Positions 55,765 to 64,000 of a stretch of 64,000 bases of DNA are shown here, piece by piece; within the stretch, counting starts at the first letter, position 1, and each line of letters starts with the position of its first letter. A program made the translations under genes and the position numbers. Source of the stretch: Anodontia alba (Eukaryota > Mollusca > Bivalvia > Lucinida > Lucinidae); assembly GCA_964016985.1 (NCBI GenBank), contig OZ024823.1, positions 26,376,095-26,440,094 on the forward strand, written 5' to 3'. The notes beneath the pieces are model-generated. The model was given only the letters and a program-made list of their open reading frames with translations. It made no database searches and had not been told where the DNA came from.

Positions 55765-56337
55765 GTAGATAAATCACTTGCGCTCCATGCTGGTGATTTG
55801 CTCTATTTTACAACTGACCTCCAAACAGTGATTTATTACTCAACAAATCACTGCTAGGGCTGATCTATTTCTTAAATAAAATACAGGTCTCAATGGGTAA
55901 GTATTATTTTTTTTTCTGTTCAGTTGTCAATTGTGGAAAAATATAGCATTCTTGACTAAGTTAACTTTCCCAGTAACTGCACTAAGAATATATATAACAA
56001 GTGGTACATTTTTTAAATCAATAAGTGAATACTGTCTCCAGTAATATAGAAGAATACATATATCACTAAAAGATGTTTGAGTCTTTTTAGATTTTCAATA
56101 TTTGGATGAATTCCCATAAATTATGTTACTATAAATAAAAAGAATGCTTAATTTCAAATAATTGAGATGAACATAAAGAACAGTAAACAGTCTTTAGTCC
56201 AAAATATTGAGATGAACACAAAGAACAGTAAACAGTTTATAGTTTGTAACTGTAAGCAAGGTGCTAATAAAGGAGTACAACCCTATTACATCAACTAATT
56301 ATTGACTTCATGACATACTGCTAGTCAAAACAAAGAA
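55765..56337. other. mostly unassigned
   Basis: CAGTAAACAG with ATTGAGATGAACA is duplicated at 56160-56235. GATAAATCACTTGCGC and AACAAATCACTGC near 55775-55855 form weak inverted arms. Nothing else was seen. Confidence 0.35.
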
Positions 56338-57121
56338 AACAAGACCTGGGACAGCTCACCTGAACTCGTGCTTATCAATCAAATAAAAAGTTAAGACCGA
56401 CCTTAAAATCCTGATCATAGTTAGTGTGTGTGTGTTGGGGGGGGGGAGGGGGGGGGGGGGGGTGGAGACAGGGAGGAAGACATGGTACTGGATATAATTT
56501 TGGATGAACATCTTCCATATCTGTATACCAAATATAAATAGTATGATTTGAAAAGAAGCTGAGTAAATAAAAGATTAAAAGATTTTAAGAACTTTGAGGT
56601 AAAACTTTAACATAAAATTTCTGTGACCTTGACCTGTAGGTTATATAGAGCAGGGGTACTGCTGAATAAAATTTTGGAGCAATATCTATTATCATGCTAA
56701 ATAGAAAGTAAATCCATGCAAGGATTTAGAAATTAAGGTATCTTAAAAACTTAGACACAAAACATTAACATAAATTTCTAAGTCTCTGACCTTGACTGTA
56801 GGTCGTAAGCAGGGGTGGGAATGGTGTCAGATAAAATTTTGGATCAGTATCTATAATCATGCCAAATATAAAGTAACTCAATGCAAGGATTTAAAAATAA
56901 AAAGATCTAAAAAAAACTTTGACGCAAAACTTTAACATAAATTTCTAAGTCTGTGACCTTGACCTCTAAGTCATAAGCAAGGGTGGGAATGTGCCAAATA
57001 AAATTTTGGATCAATATTCTATAATCATGCCAAATATAAAGTAACTCAATGCAAGGATTTAGAAATGAAGATGTCTTAATAACTTTGATGCAAAACTTTG
57101 ACATAAATTTCTAAATCTGTG

Positions 57122-57567
57122 TTGTGGCTTAAGGACAAGTCAACCCTCGTGGGTCATTTTGTGTCGTCTCCTGGAGAAAGGGAGAAAAGAGATAGTAGAA
57201 GAGATGAAAGAGTGGGACAGAGAAGAAAGAGGAACAGGAATGAAAGTGAAGAAGAAATAAAAATATTCCCTCCTTCTACCCTTACCTGCTATAAGGAGTA
57301 TGTTTGTTTGTTTGTGTTGACGTTTTACGGCCAAGTCAACCCAATGGGGTCATGTCGAGTGCAGTCAGTTTACCTAACCACACGTTTACTTGGCAGACTT
57401 AGTCCTCTAAGTGGTTAACCAGTATTGTGCACATTCTTTCGCCAGAAACTGACAACTGCCCTTCTTGCTACAAGGAATAGCAGCCTAGCCCAACTGTAAG
57501 CCAATATCAGTCAGACGCCCTGGTGACATAAGACACATGACACCTTCGCACCACCTGACCACCCCCC
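57122..57567 (-). mobile_element. SINE3 copy 1, split by a SINE1 fragment
   Basis: The minus strand runs from GGGGGGTGGTCAGGTGGTGC to a tail of TTAAGCCACAA. TTCTAAATCTGTG / TTCTAAGTCTGTG (57109-57121, 57568-57580) is a 13-bp target duplication within H16 unit sequence. A purine-rich body (AGAAAGAGGAACAGGAATGA) is typical. The head does not show a convincing tRNA B box. Confidence 0.8.
57298..57465 (-). mobile_element. SINE1 copy i, 5'-truncated, inside SINE3
   Basis: The 3' half of SINE1 is flanked by TGCTATAAGGA / TGCTACAAGGA (57287-57297, 57466-57476). The undisturbed SINE3 at 58609 reads CACTACAAGGATAGCAG at this place. Confidence 0.88.
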
Positions 57568-58608
57568 TTCTAAGTCTGTGACCTTGACCAGGTCATAAGC
57601 AGGGGTGGGGATAGTGCAGAATAAAATTTTGGATCAATATCTACAATCATGCCAAATATAAAATAAATCCATACAACGATTCAGAAATTAAGATATCTTA
57701 AAAACTTTGACGCAAAACTTTAACATATAATTTCTACGTCTGTAACCTTGACCTCTAGGTCATAAGCTGGGGTATGAATGGTGTAGATTAAAATTTTGGA
57801 TCAACATCTATAATCATGCCAAATAGAAAGTAAATCTATGCAAGGATTTAGAAATAAAAAGATCTTAAAAACTTTGATGCAAAACTTTAACATAAATTTC
57901 TAAGTCTGTGACCTTGACCTCTAAGTTATAAGCAGAGGTGGGAATGGTGCCGAATAAAATTTTGGATCAATATCAATAATCATGCAAAATATAGAGTAAC
58001 TCCATGTAAGGATTTAGAAATGAAGACGTCTTAAATATTTTGATGCAAAACTTTAACATAAATTTCTAAGTCTGTGACCCTGCCCTCCATGTCATAAGCA
58101 GGGGTGGGGATAGTGCTGAATAAAATTTTGGATCAATATCTACAATCATGCCAAATATAAGTAAATCCATACAAGGATTTAGAAATTAAGAGATCTTAAA
58201 AACTTTAATGCAAAACTTTAACATAAACTTCTAAGTCCATGACCTTGACCTTTAGGTCATAACCAGGGATGGGGGTAGTGCCAAATAACATTTTGGACAA
58301 ATATCTATTATCAAACCAAATATATAGTAAATCCATGCAAGGATTTAGAAATTAAGAGATGTTAAAAACTTTAACGCAAAACTTTAACATAAATTTCCAG
58401 GTCCGTGACCTTGACCTACATGTATAGGTCATAAGCAGGGCTGTGGATAGGGCTCAATAAAATTTTGGACCAACATCTATAATTATACCAAATATAAACT
58501 AAATCCATCAGAGGATTTAGCAAATATGAGGTCTTAAAAACTTTGACGTAAAACTTTAACATTCTTTTTAATGCTGCCGCCAATGCTAACACAGACGCCG
58601 GGGGTAGT

Positions 58609-58901
58609 TTTTTTTGATTGTGTTGGGGTTTAACGACACGTCAACCCTTGAGGGTCATTTAGTGTCGTCTCCCAGAGAAAGGGAGAAAAGAGATAGAAGA
58701 GAGAGTAGAGGAGATGAAAGAGAGGGACAGGGAAGAAAGAGGAACAGGAATGAAAGTGAAGAAACAGAAGAAATAAAAACATTCCCCCTCTACCCTTACC
58801 CACTACAAGGATAGCAGGCCTTGCCCAACTGTAAGCCAATATCAGTTGGACGCCCCGGTGATGTAAGATACACAGCACCTTCGCACCACCCGACCACCCC
58901 C
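58609..58901 (-). mobile_element. SINE3 copy 2, full length
   Basis: An exact 14-bp duplication ACGCCGGGGGTAGT flanks it (58595-58608, 58902-58915), lying in the H16 tail. The minus-strand tail is GTTAAACCCCAACACAATCA then A-rich. Confidence 0.9.
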
Positions 58902-59116
58902 ACGCCGGGGGTAGTGCAATAGCTCTTCCTGTACTTTCGTACAGGTGAGCTAAAAATTGTCAGAGTACCTCAGGTTGTCTTCAGAGCACTGGGCTTCTGA
59001 GGATGGCCTTTAGAAGACATCTCTTTAAGGTAAAAATTATTATGTATTACTGCACTGGCAGATTTTTATTTAAATTTTGTACGATCACACTTTGTACTAA
59101 ACTCTGCTGAAGAAAA

Positions 59117-59426
59117 GCCGGCCTCAGTGGCTCAGTTGGACCATCCGGCTGGAGACCAGGAGGTCGCGGGTTCAACACCCGCCGAGGTCTACAACATTCT
59201 TTTGTGGAGATTGATCGTGAAATATTTTCTACGGGTAATTCTCTCCCTTCCGCTGATTCAAGAAGGGCAGTTGTCAGTTTCTGGTGAAAGAATGTGCACA
59301 ATACTGGTTAACCATTTAGAGGACTAAGCCTGCCCAGTAAACGTGTGGTTAGGTAAACTGACCGCGCTCAACATGACTCCACTGGGTTGACTGGGCCATA
59401 AAACCTCAACACAAACAAACAAAAAA
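59117..59426 (+). mobile_element. SINE1 copy j, full length
   Basis: Head CTCAGTGGCTCAGTTGGACC with B box GGTTCAACACC; tail CATAAAACCTCAACACAAAC. Target duplication TCTGCTGAAGAAAA / TCTACTGAAGAAAA (59103-59116, 59427-59440). Confidence 0.9.
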
Positions 59427-59689
59427 TCTACTGAAGAAAAAAGATATGTTACCAGGTTTGTTTATATACCAATTAACATCATAAATCCTGTTGCATATTT
59501 GAAATGTCCAATATCTGGAATATACCAGTGAACTAGATCAAATTCATTACTGAGTCACAGTTAATTAAGGTTTTCATCATTGAACATCTGTTGCCATGAC
59601 CGAAGAGCACAGCTCCAGGGCACCATATTATAGACTCTTATTTTGGTGAAGTGACATCTCACTTCTCTGTAAGTATTGCATATAAGACT

Positions 59690-59900
59690 TTATCACAGAG
59701 GTATACAGAATGTTTTTCTTTTTTCTTCACAAAAACGTCAGCAAAGGCTCCTAATTAGTACCCACAACATACATTTTGCTAATGGAAAAATAAGAAAAAT
59801 ATAGTTTTCTTTTTTCCATAAAAGCATATGTTAGCATCACTGTATTGATTCATTAACTTTTAGTTGAAAATTTGCCTTATCCAGAGCTAGTATGGAGTAT
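59690..59900. mobile_element. MITE-B copy, degraded
   Basis: GGCTCCTAATTAGTACCCAC and GGAAAAATAAGAAAAATAT with TTATCCAGAGCTAGTAT at right. Confidence 0.55.
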
Positions 59901-59907
59901 ATTCTAA

Positions 59908-60350
59908 GGCTGGCACAATTAATCGGATAATCTATTAATTGATCGATAAATTCCATAAAAATGATTATCATTACAGATTTGCTAATAACTGATCATTTGA
60001 TTTCTGTGTCTGTTACTTTCCCTTAGTATTCAGACCCTCAACTCCTTACCATACTTTGAACAAGTACACTTTACTAGCTACATTTTTATGCACAATTGTG
60101 TCTAAAATAGCTTACTGAGAGGTAAACAGTGAAGACTCCGATGAGACGCCATGTTTGCTGCATCTCATCTGGGTCTACAGTTTGCTTAGGCCTGACTGAC
60201 CGAATACATACAATAAATTATATTATGGCAAGAATCATGCTCAGAACGGTAAAATTATGACCAAATCTTCAGTGGTTACTAATCGATTATCAATCGCAAT
60301 GGCAGGACTGATAATCGGTTATCTTTTCAGCTCTGAGTAGCCAGCCTTAG
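59908..60350. mobile_element. short transposon with CTAAGGCTGGC ends, containing MITE-E
   Basis: CTAAGGCTGGCACAATTAATC at left is the inverse of CAGCTCTGAGTAGCCAGCCTTAG-type sequence at right. ATCGATTA motifs lie near both ends. A MITE-E copy fills the centre. Confidence 0.5.
60045..60212. mobile_element. MITE-E copy inside the CTAAGGCTGGC element
   Basis: CTCCTTACCATACTTTGAAC, AGGTAAACAGTGAAGACTC, CATCTCATCTGGGTCTACAG and GGCCTGACTGACCGAATAC in family order. Confidence 0.6.
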
Positions 60351-60357
60351 TTTATTC

Positions 60358-60575
60358 AAAGCCCAAGATAAGACTTTTTGCAACCAAAATTTTTGACATT
60401 TTTCTTACTTCCACTAAAAACATATGTTGTGGGTATTCATTACAAGCATGTCAGTGAGGCCCTTCTAACAAGTACCACAACATACGTTTTCATGGAGAAA
60501 TACAAAAATTATTTTCTTGATACTTTCCACCTGTCTTGTGCTATGGTACATGTATTTGTCTGGGATCTCATTAAT
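60358..60575. mobile_element. MITE-B copy
   Basis: AAGCCCAAGATAAGAC, a TTTTTCTTACTTCCACTAAAA arm, central TACAAGCATGTCAGTGAGGC and closing TTTTCATGGAGAAATAC. Confidence 0.6.
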
Positions 60576-60644
60576 ATCTCAATGGCTCAATACTTACAAG
60601 TGCTCAGACACAACAGATAAGGGATATCCAGAATTTTTTTATTT

Positions 60645-61580
60645 TTCTTCATGAACTAGAGCAAGTGCCCAGAGGGTCACAAATATACCCTGACAGGTGC
60701 CTTGTCAATGACAATGATATAAGGCAAAAATCAATGGACCATGATATATAAGTCACTCCGACCCACATAGAGTTTACAAGGTCAATATCTGAGTGACACT
60801 GATCTATCATCTCAAGTACAACTTTTCTCGAGAAATAGTCTTCAAGACATGAAGCAAAATTGCTGGACCATAAAATATAGGTCACTGACCTACATATACT
60901 TGAAAAGTCAATCTGATGTTTAGGTTACCTGTCGGATCATACTGTTTCATAATCTCAAATAATAATGATCATACATCAAATAACATATAAGATATAAGGC
61001 AAAATCACTGGACCATGATATATACCGGTAGATCAAGGTGACCAACATTTATTATGATATCAATCGTGGTGTCGCACAGAATAAATATCCCAAGTATCAC
61101 ATTAATCCATGGAATAGTCTTCAAGATAAAAGGCGAAATCACTGAAGCATAAAAATTAGGTTAAATGACCTTGACCTTATTACACTGAATGCTGATGTGA
61201 TAAACTTGTCTGATGCCCATCCTTCTTTATTAAGAAGTTGTTTGTATACACAAACTGTAATATACTACTTTATTGAGGCATCCTAGATTTTGACCTCTAG
61301 TCCTGCCAGATTTTGACCTCTAGTCCTGCCCCAGGGCATGACCCAGGGGTCATTAGATGTTAAATGGAAGAGAACCCTCCCAGGTACCCACTTACCAAAT
61401 ATGAATAGTTTCTGATAACTGGCTGCAGAGACTTACATAATCAAAAACTTTGAAGTAAAACTTGGTTATAGCAGGTGTTAACGGATGGAATCATGAACTG
61501 ATGGAAGGATGGATTGACGGATGGATGGAACTGACAAAAACTATATTCCCCTCTGGCATACTTTGTATGCCAGAGGGTTT
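60645..61580 (+). repeat. H17: short tandem-core element
   Basis: Three to four diverged units of about 130 bp with AGGCAAAATCACTGGACCATG and ATATAGGTCACTGACCTAC, related to the H6 core. The tail has GGATTGACGGATGGATGG and a perfect hairpin CCCTCTGGCATAC / GTATGCCAGAGGG followed by TTTAAATA. The 5' side repeats CCCAGAGGGTC. Confidence 0.6.
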
Positions 61581-61617
61581 AAATATATAAGTGGTAATCA
61601 TCAGACCCGATGCCAGG

Positions 61618-61805
61618 CAATTCTATGCTTTTTTCAACCGAAAAGTATTGATATTTTTCTTATTTCTCCACGAAAACATATGTTGTGGGTACTCATTAGA
61701 AGCGCCTCACCAAGGTGCTTCTAATGAGTACCCTCAACATATGTTTTCGTGGAGAAATAAGAAAAATATTTACCCGATATCCACTCTTATCTAGACCTAT
61801 GATGA
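61618..61805. mobile_element. MITE-B, best-preserved copy
   Basis: TTATTTCTCCACGAAAACAT and ATGTTTTCGTGGAGAAATAA are perfect inverses around TTAGAAGCGCCTCACCAAGG and its inverse. The right end ACCCGATATCCACTCTTATC serves as the empty site for the TRIM insertion at 29572. Confidence 0.88.
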
Positions 61806-62104
61806 ATGGTCACCAGTCAATGATAGTCACCTCATTATAACAGCCAGTTTTCTGATTCACAACAAGAATTCCGCGGAAGGCGTCATCGCACCTGCTGGCG
61901 CAAAAGTCACAGGAGCCACAATCAGAATGTGGTTATTAAATAAGTTTATTTCATTCTTAGCAGTGCTTACTTGGAAAACTGGGTTGAAAAAAATGTAGAC
62001 AAAGTGCCAAGTGGGGCACATATATTCCAGGCCAGTCCCATTCCCTCTAATGGCTATATCTCCAGCACTGACTTTTCGTATCATACAGCCCAATGATAAT
62101 GGAA
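61806..62104. other. nothing recognised
   Basis: A 78-codon minus frame has no recognisable domain. Confidence 0.35.
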
Positions 62105-63903
62105 CATTGATGTAAAATGTGTAAAAGTCACTGGAGCATGAAATTTAGGTCAAGGTCATGGGTCAAGGTACCTGCTAATTCAGTACATCAAGGAGAAGCA
62201 CAATGCAAGGTATGGTGGTTGTAGGCCTTATAGTTGAGGAGTTATCAAACATCAACGTAAAATTTGTCAAATATAGGTCAAGGTCACTGGGTCAAGGTAC
62301 CTGCCAAGCCAGTGCAATGAGATGAAGCACTATGCAAGGTTTAGTGGTTGTAGGTCTTATATTTGAGGAGATACTGAACATCAATATAAAATGTGTCAAA
62401 GTCCCTGGAGTGCACAATATAGGTCAAGGTCACCAGGTCAAGGTACCTGTCGAGTCAATACATCGAGAAGAAGTGCTATATAAGGTTTGGTGGTTGAAGG
62501 CCTTACAGTTGAGGACATATGGAAGGGTGACGTACACGGTGTAAAAGTCAATGGAGCGTGAAATATAGGTCAAGGTCACCCAGTCAAGGTACCTGCAGAG
62601 TCTGTACATTGAGGAGAAGCACTATGCAAGGTTTGATGGTTGTAGGCCTTATAGTTGAGGAGATATTGAACGTTGACGTAAAATGTGTAAAAGGCACTGG
62701 AGCGCAAAATATAGGTCAAGGTCACCGGGTCAAGATACCTGCCAAGTCAGTACATATTGGAGAAGCACTATGCAAGGTTTGGTAGCTAGAGGTCTTACAC
62801 TTGAGGAGATCTGGAACATTGATGTAAATTATGTTAAAGTCACTGCAGCCAAAATATAGGTCAAGGTCACCAGGTCAAGGTATCTGCTAAGTCAGTACAT
62901 TGAGGAGAAGCACTTTGCAAGATTTGATGGTTGTAGGCCTTATAGTTGAGGAGATATTGAATGTCGACGCAAAATATGTCAAAGTCACTGGAGCGCAAAA
63001 TATAGGTCAAGGTCACCGGGTCAAGGTACCTGCCAAGTCTGTACCTCTAGGAGAAGCACTATGCAAGGTTTGGTAGTTGTACGCCTTATAGCTGAGAAGA
63101 TCTGGAACGTCAACGTAAATTGTGTCAAAGTCAATGGAGCGAAAAATATAGGTCAAGGTCACTGGGTCAACATATCTGCCAAGTCAGGAGGTCAGGGAGA
63201 TGTGTCATGCAAGGTATGATGGTTGTTGTAGAATTGTAGTTGATTAGAATACTAACTTTGACGTAAATGTCGAACTTCGACATAACAGAACTGTTAAGAG
63301 ACAGACGGACGGACGAACGGACAGACGAATGGAAAAGCGGGCACCTATGTCGCAAAGTCAGGAGGTCAGGGTGATATTTCATACAAGGTTTGATGGTTGT
63401 TTAGTCTTGTAGTTGATTAGAATACTAACTTTGACATAAATGTCGAACTTCGACATAACAGAACTGTTAAGAGACGGACGGACGGTCAGACAGACGAACA
63501 GACAGACGAATGGAAATGTGGGCACCTATGTCGCAAAGTCAGGATGTCAGGGAGATGTTTCATGCAAGGTTTGATGGTTGTTTAGTCTTGTAGTTGATTA
63601 AAATACTAACTTTGACATAAATGTCGAACGTCGACATAAATGTTGACAGACGGACGGACGAATGGACAGACAAACGGAAAAGCGGACGCCTATGTTGCAA
63701 AGTCAGGAGGTCAGGGAGATGTTTCATGCAAGGTTTGATGGTTGTTTAGTCTTGTAGTTGATTAGAATACTAACTTTGACATAAATGTCGAACGTTGACA
63801 TAAATGTTGACAGACGGACGGATGGACTGACGGACGGACGGACGGACGGACGGAAAATCGGACGCCTATATCGCACCCTGCTACAAGCAGGTGCGATAAA
63901 AAT
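62105..63903 (+). repeat. H18: two successive tandem arrays with ACGG tails
   Basis: The first array (to about 63165) has seven units of about 143 bp with GGTCAAGGTCACCGGGTCAA and AAGCACTATGCAAGGTTTG. The second (63166-63890) has four units of about 175 bp with GTCAGGAGGTCAGGGAGATG and CTTGTAGTTGATTAG, each carrying its own ACGG run. The end is a hairpin CGCACCTGCTTGTAGCAGG-type (GCACCCTGCTACAAGCAGGTGC) followed by GATAAAAA. Confidence 0.7.
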
Positions 63904-64000
63904 AATGTTTTAAGATACAATGTCAAATAGCCCTCTCTACAACAGACACATCTTTAACCAACCCATTTTAGTCTGGAGACCCCCAAAGGGTAATTGGCAA

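Larger units (their letters stand above)
56338..58958 (+). repeat. H16: tandem-core element of the H4 family, with two SINE3 insertions
   Basis: It starts AAGACCTGGGACAGCTCACC TGAACTCG, with a G run at 56424-56462. Nine or more units of about 165 bp carry CTAAGTCTGTGACCTTGACC and ATAAAATTTTGGATCAATAT. The tail is GACGCCGGGGGTAG, AATAGCTCTTCCTGTACTTT / CGTACAGGTGAGCT and AAAAA. Confidence 0.7.

Overview
The window looks like metazoan nuclear DNA, most likely from a mollusc and probably a bivalve. The grounds are AT-rich sequence, introns, very dense foldback MITEs, tRNA-headed SINEs with AAAC-rich tails, and many tandem-core elements with ACGG microsatellites of the pearl/Helentron kind known from bivalves. 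No bacterial-style gene layout is present and almost every open frame is a by-product of repeats. Species cannot be fixed from the sequence alone.

One host gene is supported: a SNAP-25-type (Qbc) SNARE on the minus strand, read right to left. Its ATG exon is at 32297-32386, the SLESTRR exon at 8226-8267, and two alternative versions of the next exon lie at 5100-5148 and 117-165. Both versions are 49 nt with the same phase and good splice sites. Including both would shift the frame, so mutually exclusive splicing is the natural reading. Exons coding for the rest of the protein must lie left of base 1. About 24 kb of repeats separates the ATG exon from the next exon. Upstream of the ATG (43640-46010) is the least repetitive and most CpG-rich stretch, a possible promoter region.

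The rest is layered mobile DNA. (1) A 534-bp LTR retrotransposon in miniature (TRIM, 29573-30106) has 224/226-bp LTRs, an exact 18-nt tRNA-Pro-type primer binding site, a polypurine tract, only 84 bp of internal sequence, and a tRNA-like A box/B box pair inside each LTR. (2) A decayed mariner (19945-21223) and a SINE sit inside a pair of 18-bp CCCTAG termini (19440-22102). (3) hAT-like non-autonomous elements lie at 47930-49197 and 30959-31858. (4) Ten SINE1 copies, two clear SINE2 copies plus a possible third, and two SINE3 copies occur, many with exact 10-14 bp target duplications. (5) At least seven foldback MITE families are present, named A-G here. A = GGGCCCAGTTGTTCAAA ends. B = long GTACTCATTAGAAG palindrome. 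C = CCTAAAATTT ends. D = GACATTTCATG palindrome. E = CTTACCATA ends. F = CGAGGGTTGAGCGC ends. G = AACCCTTGTCCTGCTGAA ends. (6) At least 17 Helentron/pearl-like tandem-core elements (H1-H18) have a 5' hairpin, 130-190 bp core repeats and a 3' hairpin followed by TAAAAA. (7) A 1.8-kb satellite (22835-24640) is built from a MITE-D-like unit.

Layout: 0-8.3 kb, SNAP-25 exons 3, 4a, 4b among MITEs and H1/H2; 8.5-19.4 kb, SINEs and arrays H3-H9; 19.4-22.1 kb, nested transposons; 22.1-28.5 kb, satellite, H10, H11 and a TA microsatellite; 28.5-32.4 kb, TRIM, hAT-like element and the ATG exon; 32.5-43.6 kb, MITEs and SINEs; 43.6-46 kb, mostly unique DNA; 46-64 kb, large arrays H13-H18 with nested insertions. 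Boundaries of MITE and array entries are by eye and may be off by tens of bases; exon, TRIM, mariner, SINE-with-TSD and hAT boundaries are base-level.
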